Shown in pieces: positions 1 to 7,996 of a DNA stretch of 25,969 nt. The notes beneath the pieces are model-generated. The model did no database searches. It was not told the origin of the DNA and saw only the letters and a list, made by a program, of their open reading frames with translations. The position numbers were made by a program, and so were the translations under genes. Position 1 is the first letter of the stretch, and every line of letters begins with the position of its first letter. The DNA is from Gymnopilus junonius (Eukaryota > Basidiomycota > Agaricomycetes > Agaricales > Galerinaceae): the NCBI GenBank assembly GCA_015501075.1, contig JADNYJ010000440.1, positions 1 through 25,969 of the forward strand, in the 5' to 3' direction.

Positions 1-422
1 CCTACTACTGCCACAGGTAAGATAAATTAATTTCCTTCTGAAAAAGCTCTATATTCTGAACCCAATATACATACAGCTACTTTTGAAGAGGGGCCTAGTT
101 TCTTCGATGAACCAAACGTTGTGTCCATCTTCGGTTCTGGTATTCCCATTTTCGTTGGTCCAGGATATTGAGCTGCACTGCGAGTTCTCTAGCAACACCG
201 GGTGATCAGGTCAATTGCGAGGAGATTTACAGTATGTCGACTTCCACGTCACCAGAGGTATTTTCTTTTACAGCCGAATTGACGCCTGCCTTGACTCTGG
301 CGGTGGCAACGTCCTTACCTTCCTCACCTTTCCCTACTCCCACCACCAGTGATGCGCACGTCAAATATTCCCCTCACTTCATTGAGAGTCTCCTGATTGT
401 TTCTTCTATAATATCCTTGTAG
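1..422 (+). CDS. 3' part of a secreted GPI-like family protein (third paralogue, frame-interrupted)
   Basis: I do not recognise a named family, but this is a third copy of the proteins at 2434-3287 and 6022-6885. The window opens in its exon 2 (1-16, encoding PTTAT). A phase-1 intron at 17-76 (GTAAG...ACAG) sits exactly where the other two copies have theirs, after the same PTT motif. Exon 3 (77-422) keeps the pattern of a Cys, a hydrophobic stretch, a second Cys in QVNCEEI, and a hydrophobic C-terminal tail (SLLIVSSIISL) as in GPI-anchored proteins. The frame breaks at a TGA at 169-171, and one extra base there would restore the alignment to the paralogues. It is either a damaged copy or a sequence error. 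The tail region is shorter than in the two full copies. Confidence 0.6.
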
Positions 423-505
423 GTTTAGAGTAGTTAATTCTGCCTTGACTTCATGGGATGGAAATAATGTATGCTGCCATGTTAGTCACCGAACTTTATA
501 TAAAG

Positions 506-1045
506 TACTGTTGCATTTCATTCAATTCACCACCCCCTGTGACCTGTGACCTGCCCGGTGAAATGCCAGGTTCACCAGGTGGGCTTGGGACCTGTGACCT
601 ACCTAAAATTTCACCGGTCTTACAGAGTTGTCATGGAGGACTGGTAGTATGCGTTGAAGTAGTTCAATGACTGCTCTAGGCAGTGGGTTTGATTCTCACC
701 TGATGTGTTATTTTTCGACTACTTATGTAGCAATCATCTGTCCAATTTTGGTAGCATGATATCAAACCCAGTTATGAAGACTCGGACATTGACCTCTAAG
801 CCACAAAATACTTAGTTTAACTAATTACAGTCTCACAACTTTTATTTCTAGTAATTTAAGAATGCCAGAGTGGCAGTTCACCAGTTCTGGGGTGATTTTT
901 GCGATTTTAAGCGCAAAAATGACCAAATTTATGGCCATCAAATGGTTTCACCACTCAGCCTTGTGACCACAGACAACTGTGACATTTCGCCGATTTTGGA
1001 GGGCCTGTGACCCGTGACCGGTGAATTGAACGAAATGCAACAGTA
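506..1045. mobile_element. Short inverted-repeat element 1 (MITE-like), TA flanked
   Basis: Terminal inverted repeats of 24 bp occur at 508-531 (CTGTTGCATTTC...) and 1020-1043, with a single mismatch between the arms. The dinucleotide TA stands immediately outside each end (506-507 and 1044-1045), as expected of a Tc1/mariner-type target duplication. The 536-bp interior has no convincing ORF, so it would be non-autonomous. It contains an 8-bp perfect hairpin (896-903 with 912-919) and subterminal copies of GTGACCYGTGACC. The superfamily is inferred from the TA flank only. Confidence 0.6.
683..699 (+). other. tRNA T-arm-like hairpin inside element 1
   Basis: GTGGG-TTTGATT-CTCAC forms a 5-bp stem (one G-U pair) with a 7-nt loop very close to the tRNA T-loop consensus, and it resembles an RNA polymerase III B box (GGTTTGATTCT). 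I could not find a matching acceptor stem or a good D arm, so this is not called a tRNA gene. It may be a tRNA-derived (SINE-like) remnant or chance. Confidence 0.3.
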
Positions 1046-1204
1046 TCATCCTCGCACGCTTTGAATAGAGGTATTGCTTTCGACCTCTATGTGAAACTGT
1101 GCTTTGTCAAGCCAAATATCGTCTTGAAGTGGAAGAGGCGAATACGTTGAACAGGATGCCAACTTTAAAAAAAAATCTAAAATTAGCGCACAGGAGCCAC
1201 AGAA

Positions 1205-1462
1205 TACTGTACCAATTCGAATTATTCGGCAGTCACGGGTCACAGACCCTGTTGACGGGGCCGAAATCGGTCAATGTCCCAGTTCACAAGCGGTTCTGAC
1301 GAGTGGGACATGTCAGTTTCATGTCTAAAAATATGATTTTTGGCCGAAATTCGTCCCATTTCGGGCCGCGTCACAGCCATTTTTAGGTCTTGCCGAATTC
1401 AAAATTTCGTCTAAGAGGTCACGGGTCACACCTCATGCCGAACAATTCAAATTGGTACAGTA
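1205..1462. mobile_element. Short inverted-repeat element 2 (MITE-like), TA flanked
   Basis: Terminal inverted repeats of 25 bp at 1207-1231 (CTGTACCAATTCG...) and 1436-1460 match at 23 of 25 positions and are bordered by TA on both sides (1205-1206, 1461-1462). The 254-bp element is non-coding. The ends start CTGT like element 1, although the rest of the repeat differs. The motif TCACGGGTCAC appears just inside each end (near 1233 and 1418), the reverse complement of the subterminal motif in element 1. The two elements therefore look related. Confidence 0.6.
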
Positions 1463-1586
1463 ATGCCATAACCATCAACTGAAAAGGACTCTGCACTAAT
1501 GGCATTGCCGTTTAACGAAGCATCCAGTTTATTTGTTTGGCCCCGTCATCTGTATGTGCAAATTAGGGATACACTATGTGAGATTC

Positions 1587-1738
1587 CTAGACACAAAGGT
1601 GGCTCAGTGATTAGACAGATCACTGAAATATATTGACAAGTTACCTAGACACGAAGGTGGCTAGTAACTCGAGTAAGTAATTATGTACAAAGCAAATAAG
1701 TAGAAAACTCACCTCAGTGATTAGACAGATCACTGAGG
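1587..1738. repeat. Direct repeats with palindromic core
   Basis: The 24-mer CTCAGTGATTAGACAGATCACTGA occurs identically at 1603-1626 and 1713-1736. In the second copy the flanks extend it into a hairpin, CCTCAGTGAT with ATCACTGAGG around a 7-nt loop. A second unit, CCTAGACACRAAGGTGGCT, occurs near 1587 and 1643. The string TGGCTCAGTGATTAGA resembles an RNA polymerase III A box, so a SINE fragment is possible, but no B box follows. Confidence 0.5.
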
Positions 1739-2381
1739 TGTTTGCACTACAAGTCCATAGTTTAAATACCTCGAAAGAAATGTACCGTAAATATCTACAA
1801 GTAGAATAGTATCAAACAGTAATTTACAAAGGGGATGTAAGACCGAAAATGCAGCCATGAAATATATACAAGGGGCTGCTACATAGGCCGTAAACCAGAG
1901 AAAGGAGAATAAGTATTCAATATAATACCTTCGGAGAGAAATATTAGCGGTGGCACTTAGAATGCGAGTGCACCGGAGTAGCGCTCGTAGCCGCGTTTGG
2001 TAATCATAATTTAACACACTAGGATTCTATGGACGGCATTTGTGCTCTGGATATGAAGCGCCTTATCCAACTTGGCAAAACTTCTATTTTTGGAAGATAC
2101 CGACATGCATGCAATCATTAATCAGGCATCCGCCGTGTACGGGATAACAGTGATAAGTCTAAGTGCCATCATTGTATGGCACCTCTTTGCATTGTATCAG
2201 GGGACCCTAGGACAGCTTTGGCAGATGTATCACAGTCCGTGGCAGTGATTGCTTTTATTATCCTATCGCACGACGCAGACAAATTGACACATCCCAGTAC
2301 CTGTGGCAAAGACAGCGAGAGAATGGCAACCCATCTCTGGCATATTAAAATTTCTTCGCAGCATTCTTGAACAGGATTACT

Positions 2382-2387
2382 TATATA
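2382..2387 (+). promoter_or_regulatory. TATA-like box
   Basis: TATATA lies 46 nt upstream of the ATG at 2434, a reasonable spacing for a short 5' leader. It supports the chosen start. Confidence 0.35.
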
Positions 2388-2433
2388 CAGTACTTCCCTT
2401 GGCCCGAGCCATTCAGCTTCCGGTCGATCTGCA

Positions 2434-3287
2434 ATGTGGGCAATAGTGCTCGCCACCCTGATAGTCTGGTTGGGCAAGTGTTTAGACCATCTCAAATGCG
2501 TGCAATTTCAATTATTTACTTCTCCTACTTGCATCAATAGCATCAAAGGTTGCTGTAGCGGCTCCTCAGGTTACAATATGGGGCATCAGTCTCGAGGACC
2601 AAGGCACGACGCAAATATTATCAGCTTCCGCCATCTATTCCCCCGTCAACGTATTCAACAGCATCACCAACTACCAAGTTATCGAAGTCGACAGTTTGTT
2701 GATAGTAGAGGGCACGGCAACCACGCAGACAATTTTGACAACGCCTACAACGCAGACTTGTACGCCGTGCTTTCTGATGTTCGGAAAGGATCGCTAATAC
2801 AGCTGCCTACACAGATACAGTTCAAAGAGCTGGTAATGTCATTGGAAACACCGTTGTGCAGACTGTAACACCTACCCCTGGAATGGTTATCGTCGAATCT
2901 GGCGTTGCAGCATGTGGACCAGCGGGCTCGGCAACAGTATTTACAGCAGGAATCGAAGCACAGTGCATCGAGATTCTTACAGAGAGTGGCAATGGTGTTG
3001 AAATAGCGACGACCTTTGGGTATAACGGCATTGTACATGTTGGTGCCGTCATATCTGATCCGGGCGCGATCAGCACCATAGACACAGGGAGCAGTACGAC
3101 ATTAGAAAGCTCGTCGCCACCAACTCCAGCACCAGCGTCGTCACCGACACCCGTTGCCCCAGCGGCTCCTATATCCCAAGTCACTGTTTTCCCCACTCAA
3201 GCCAGCAGCACGATGAAGAGCGTGTCAGCCTCCCAACTATCATTGATGGTGATCACAGTTTTGTCAATGGGCTTCTTCGATTTTTGA
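2434..3287 (+). CDS. Secreted, probably GPI-anchored protein of unknown function (paralogue A)
   Basis: I recognise no named domain. The model is join(2434..2473, 2541..2759, 2815..3287), 243 aa. Residues 1-25 form a signal peptide (MWAIVLATLIVWL then ASKVAVAAP). A conserved block around EILSAS/QILSAS, INS-ITNYQVIEVDSLLI and a PTT motif follows, then a two-Cys segment, a Pro/Ser/Ala/Thr-rich stalk and a hydrophobic tail (LSLMVITVLSMGFFDF) of GPI type. Intron 1 (2474-2540) has a GC donor (GCAAGT) and TAG acceptor. Intron 2 (2760-2814) is GT-AG, phase 1. Both sit at the same codon positions as in the copy at 6022-6885, which is 242 aa long, and this supports the model strongly. The two genes point toward each other with the ECM14 homologue between them. 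The likely location is the cell surface or wall, by inference only. Confidence 0.75.
2474..2540 (+). other. GC-AG intron in paralogue A
   Basis: The 67-nt intron has donor G|GCAAGT and acceptor CAATAG, after 13 codons plus one base. Splicing fuses the signal peptide start to the conserved domain, and no GT donor achieves this. The copy at 6022-6885 has a GC donor (GCAAGT) at the identical codon position. Confidence 0.65.
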
Positions 3288-3685
3288 TGATTGCAAGTAT
3301 TTCTGACGGTTCGAGACCATTCCAAGACTAAAATAGAGCGAGGGAATGCGATAAGCATGTCATCGAAATACAGGGTACTGTTACAAAGGTTGAAAATTTA
3401 GATGGCGAAAGATTTCGGAGATCCAGAGCATAATATCAAACTCAATCTACGTATACAACGACTCATCCTCATGGTCGTCAAAGGTGGCAGCGTTCAGGGC
3501 AGAAGTGGTCAATCGATTAAAGAAGATCTGGTCTTCTCATGAGATTGTTAGGCTTGTGTGGTATGTTGGATATATAGGATGGGGTATTAGAATTTTCCTA
3601 CAGCAAATTAGATGAAGTGATAATTAAAAATTTTAATTCATATCGAGCACTGCATGGATAGTAGGGGCTAGAAGTAAAATGGTAG
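3288..3685. other. Intergenic region between convergent genes
   Basis: About 400 bp separating the 3' ends of paralogue A and the ECM14 homologue. It is moderately A/T-rich. I see no gene or repeat, and it presumably holds the 3' UTRs of both genes. Confidence 0.5.
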
Positions 3686-5502
3686 TTACATACTTTTGCC
3701 ATCGTTTTTGGCGATGAACCGAGAAAGGTAGTCAATAAGGTGACTTGTTTCTTCCCCTGTGGGCCGGATCCATTTTTCCGGTAATAGAAATCCATACTAA
3801 GCGAATGAAATACGTTAGTTCGCGTATGTGATGACATTCCTTGCTGGAAATAGAAGAAAGAACGCACGGTTCCCGTATCCCGTAGATGGGCAACGTATGA
3901 GTATTTTATAGCTTCGCGAGCGTACATCCAATCCACAATATTTCCTGGTGCGGAGTATAACAGGGAGCACAAACTTCCAGTCTGAAATGCCAAAGAGTCA
4001 ACGCAGAATCCTGCACAAATATTCGCAGATACAACTCACCTGGAACCGGGTTCCATGAACTGACTGCAGCGCATTAGATGCGCCGAGCGCCGCCTCCATC
4101 TGGTCTTCAGCGTCCTTTGGTAGTCGCTTGCAGGTGTAAGAGTAAGGTGACGATACTGCGGATAAAAGTAAGCCTTTCGTTGTGGAAGCATGGAAAGAAC
4201 ATACACATCTGCCCATAGCTTCGCAAATCAATGAAAGCGACGACATTTGGCTGAATTCCGACCCAGTTGGCAATATTGTTGACCTCTGGGGCTTCAAACG
4301 GCCGAGTTCCGGGATACCAGTGCGAGCATGGGTTAACAGGTTCCCGAGGCCTGCTATCCTTATGATTGGTTAAGTTCAGATCCCTTTCCACAGGCACTGC
4401 TTTCCATTTGTAACCCTGCGCTAAGATTAGCGTTGAAGTGAGGTAATATAAGTGCATAAGTTACCCAATTTCTAATTGAAGATTGATTGAGATCGGCAAT
4501 ATGAGTTACATCATGAAAAAATAGCATACCGATTCATGTCCAATCCTACGCAATTAGTATAAGGGCCGATGGGTTGCCGATTCTTATACCAGAGACGGTC
4601 TGCTTGCCAAGTGTATTCGTACCCATCTGGATTTGGAACAGGTATGATATGAAAGTCCTTAAGAAGAACTATGTAAGTGAAGGGTAAGAGAGAAAGCGTG
4701 GGGCCTTACAAAATGAGCAAGGAGCGATGAGAGTGAATAAGATTCTGACGCATCCGCTACAAGAGCATGGGCTAGATAGAGAGCAGTAGACGTCGCGACC
4801 CACTAGTAAAATTTGGATTGAATCATAAACTTAGTGATTGAGGTACGATAGACTCACCTCCCGAGCATGTTGAGCCCCAATTATCACAAAACCAAGCTTC
4901 TCATTTGCTCGAGGAGCACGACCTTTCTTTTCCTTCCCCTTCTTCTTTTTATCACCACCTTTATATTCCCCGGAAGAAATAGTAAGCGCAGTCATTTCTT
5001 TCCCATCCGCGCTATGCCCGATGTTCGTCAAGCGCGTCGTGTTCGGGTTCGCAAAAACCAGCTGATTCAAGAACGATTCAACTTCGTGCAGTGGATGATA
5101 AGTCTCATGGAAGCTAGTATTCGTCAGGCTGCTTAGATCCCATACCGAACTAGAGCCTAGCTGCGGCGGCGGGGGAATCGAGACGTGGTGTGTCGTATGG
5201 GGTATCTTCGCTAATTCATGTGGTAGAAGCAGCGCAGTCGCAGGCGAATAGACATCCACAAACGAATCTGTAGAGTGCCAAACGTCAAGACCATGATCCT
5301 ATTATACTTTTAGCTCATGTAACATATGATATATCCAATATAATACCTGTGCAACCTTCAAGACATCCTGCACAGCAAACGGGATGCTAAACCGCCTTAA
5401 GAGGCCGCTTCTTGGTTCTTCACTGGTTAAAACATGTTGTTCACACAAAACGAGACTAATAGAGAGTGCGAGAATCAAAAGATGTAAGCATAATGGGGGC
5501 AT
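3686..5502 (-). CDS. ECM14: ECM14-type M14A metallocarboxypeptidase homologue (likely pseudopeptidase)
   Basis: The model is complement(join(3686..3796, 3868..3981, 4040..4155, 4205..4415, 4465..4471, 4530..4657, 4710..4802, 4858..5298, 5347..5502)), 458 aa, with all phases closed and no frame break. A signal peptide (residues 1-21) is followed by an M14 propeptide (HGLDVW...SFVDVYSP) and a carboxypeptidase-A fold: GAQHAREW (H196, E199), NPDGYEYTW, DMNRNW, CSHWYPGTRPFEAPE, DLRSYGQML and AHLRDTGTYGFLLP. The third zinc ligand expected in DLHSYGQ is Arg340, and the catalytic Glu of FELRDTG is His416. ECM14 proteins are fungal M14 homologues reported to lack carboxypeptidase activity and linked to the cell wall or extracellular matrix, and these changes fit that. 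A Lys-rich insert (DKKKKGKEKKG) lies between the propeptide and the first zinc motif. The call is firm for family, and loss of activity is inferred. Confidence 0.9.
4465..4471 (-). other. 7-nt microexon of the ECM14 homologue
   Basis: Seven bases (AAATTGG on the coding strand) complete Arg and encode Asn-Trp of the DMNRNW motif. They are flanked by TTAG and GTAACT, between introns 4472-4529 and 4416-4464. Without it the neighbouring exons do not join in frame and the conserved motif is lost. Confidence 0.75.
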
Positions 5503-6021
5503 GAGCGTCAGGACTCTGGGGAACGGTTAAACCGTGGTCGTCGTGGTCGTGTGCCAGAAAACAATATCAAGGTTTGGCCCCGTTTGGATAATGGAACCCC
5601 CCTTATGTCAGCAGTCTCGGCCCACTTCTTCCCAGGCACGAACTTTAAAAGTTAAAAGCACTGACCACCTCGTCAGTACGATGCACGAACGTTTGTGAAC
5701 ATCGCTTTCATTCCCTGAAGCAGATAAAAATTCCTACATGCATCAGTTTGGAACTTATCCACCCTGAACTGTTTTATGGAATCATCAAAATCAAGAATCA
5801 ACTTGGGAAGTCAATGGGAAGTTCGGTGGTGGATCTGGATTCCAACTGGATTCTATCACCGGTTTGAATGATATTCGGACATAATCTTCCAATCATCACT
5901 AGCTGATGCTAAATTTTGGATGATTTTATTTTCCCTGAAGGAGGAAGATGCCAAGGCTAATGGTTGCTAAAGCGTAAAGCTTCATCGCCTTTTTAAATTC
6001 TCGTTCCTATTATAATATGCA
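5503..6021. other. Intergenic region upstream of the ECM14 homologue
   Basis: About 520 bp between the start of the ECM14 homologue and the stop of paralogue B, both on the minus strand. It has a short GTGGTCGTCGTGGTCGTG run near 5532. No gene is seen. Confidence 0.5.
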
Positions 6022-6885
6022 TTAAACGACGAAGAAGTTCAACGAACAGACCAAAGGCACTAAAAAGCCAACACAAAGTGTAGCCTTCTGATGACGACCC
6101 TTCATGTTCGAGGCGCTATTGCTAGCTGGTGGTCGTGCGGGTGTCGTGGAAGCCGGATTCGGATTTGCTCGGGGAGCGGACGTAATTGTAGGTGCACTAC
6201 CAATCGGGTTATCAAACGTAGGATTGACCGTCGTCTCCGTAATGGTGAATATCGGAATCAACTCCCCACTGAACCCAATAGTTGCCGCCTCCTCCGTGCT
6301 CGCGCCTAAATTGCTCTCTGTGATAAATTCAAAACATTGGACTTGGAGGCCTGAGGATTGGACGACGCCTGATGACTGCGCACAGGCGTCGAAGCCGAAT
6401 AGGAGTGCTGTGGCCGTTGGTGGAAGAGAGGTGATCGTTTCGAAAATGGTATTGGCCAGGAAGGTGCTTCCTCTCATAATGTCATCTATGTTGTAGAATA
6501 ATAAGTCACTGATTAGTGGAAAACTCGTCGCTTGTAGATTGTCCACGCACATGATGTAGTCGTTGGTGTTGAGAATACGGTGAATGTAGCCGATGCGTCC
6601 TCGTCGATTAGCAGACTCTGAACTTCAGTGACAGCGTAGTCAGTCACCCCATTGATAACGTCGATGGGAGACACCCCTACAACGGAGGCCGACAGAATTT
6701 CGGTGAGCCCAGTTTGGTTCTCTGCTTTGACGCTATAGAGTGTAGCGTCGGCTATGACCCGTTCAGTGCAACATACTGGCCGTGGACACGTCAAACCGTC
6801 AGCATGTATCTAGTCAGATCGGTGGTAGCCACTCCAGGGACTTGCCTGCACAGATGGCTAGCCACGAGAACTTGCGTGTCCGCAT
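6022..6885 (-). CDS. Secreted, probably GPI-anchored protein of unknown function (paralogue B)
   Basis: The model is complement(join(6022..6485, 6551..6775, 6846..6885)), 242 aa, homologous end to end with the product of 2434-3287. The shared blocks align without gaps: TEILSASVVG, DVINGVTDYAVTEVQSLLI, the STPTTTS motif before intron 2, then DACAQSSG and LQVQCFEFITES with two Cys. A Pro/Ala/Asn/Ser-rich stalk and a hydrophobic tail (LCVGFLVPLVCSLNFFVV) end the protein. Intron 1 (6776-6845) uses a GC donor (GCAAGT). Intron 2 (6486-6550) is GT-AG, phase 1. The signal peptide (MRTRKFSWLAICAVCC) is short and less convincing than in paralogue A. The function is unknown, and a surface location is inferred from the signal peptide and tail. 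Confidence 0.75.
6776..6845 (-). other. GC-AG intron in paralogue B
   Basis: The 70-nt intron begins GCAAGT and ends GGCCAG, with a CTGAC branch-like site, after 13 codons plus one base. Position and phase are identical to the GC-AG intron of paralogue A. Confidence 0.65.
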
Positions 6886-7996
6886 CGCGACGACTCGGAG
6901 AAAGATTTGACAGAACTACCATCCAGACGAGTACAGTGTTTTATTACATTCGACGGACATGCAGTGTTGACATGGGAGAGACCCAGGCTACTTACAACCA
7001 TCAGTCTACTCTCCGAATTCCTCATTACGCCTATCGAATCCTCTAATAAAATAATCGGAACTCATTCACAGCTTCTCAATTTTAATTTAGATACTATTCG
7101 GAAGACGATGCCCCTGGAAACCGGAATACACACCCAGCGCACAGTAATACGCTCAGTGTACCGAGAAGATAGTTATTTTTGAAGTTCGAAAACCATCTAT
7201 CATACAATAATACTCGGGTACCCTTGGTTGGAAGATAAGGAGGATGCAAATATCACGAACTCCTTGGCATTTTATCGCGAATGGGCAATTTGTAACTATA
7301 CCGAATGTGCTCATGGTTCTAGTAGGCCAGCCCACGAATTTCCCATTGACCATATAATTAGCATTTTTTCGACATCGATGCGCGTACAGCGGAGAAGTAG
7401 CTAAGAACCTAGAGTAACGTGCATGAGAACCCGATAGTTGATCAGTGATACAAATGCCATAGCTATTGTTGGTGTTATATGGGACAGCTCTATTTGGGGT
7501 CTATCACTCATCCCATACAAAATACATCATTCAGCAAGACCTTACTAGTTGCCTGCAAAGCATATTTCCGCATAACGTACTACAAAGATATATGAAACGA
7601 CAGTAGGCCGAAGAGTAGTAGAGTCTGATGTCACGGGCGCTTAGTTAACTGCCTGAATGGAGAAAACCATATGATTGGTCCATGGCGAGTCGGGAGTACA
7701 CAATAAACACATGCACCTGATATTGGAATAAGGAATACCAAAACTTCAGGTGTAGTAAAAGGTGCATTGTCAAGTTCGCTTCTTTCTGTAACTTGGGTAC
7801 AAATAATGCGAGCCATTGGTAAAAGTCGGCGTGAGCATTGCGTTTTCGTTAAAACCGTACGTTAATTGCACTATCCTGACCCGATTTACTTTGGATTTAC
7901 CCAAGCAATTTTGTTAAACCAAGTATATACACATTCATCACCGTCAAATTTTTGCCTCCGCAGAGGCATTCTTGATCAACTCCAACTTAAAAAAAA
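6886..7996. other. Gene-poor stretch, nothing recognised
   Basis: About 1.1 kb of moderately A/T-rich sequence. The short ORFs on both strands have no recognisable motif and no supporting splice pattern, so I call no gene here. It contains the upstream region of paralogue B and the 3' flank of the GH45 gene. Confidence 0.5.

Larger units (their letters stand above)
1463..2433. other. Intergenic region with short repeats, no gene seen
   Basis: About 970 bp with no ORF that looks coding. Its left third carries the direct and inverted repeats at 1587-1740. A TATA-like box close to the right edge probably belongs to the gene starting at 2434. Confidence 0.5.

Noticed and set aside
683..699. tRNA gene
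   Set aside because: Only the T arm is convincing; no acceptor stem, D arm or anticodon arm pairs with it.
2169..2495. Minus-strand 108-aa ORF
   Set aside because: Overlaps the start of paralogue A and shows no recognisable protein features.
6091..6496. Plus-strand ORFs opposite paralogue B
   Set aside because: The minus-strand frame is supported by homology to paralogue A over its whole length.
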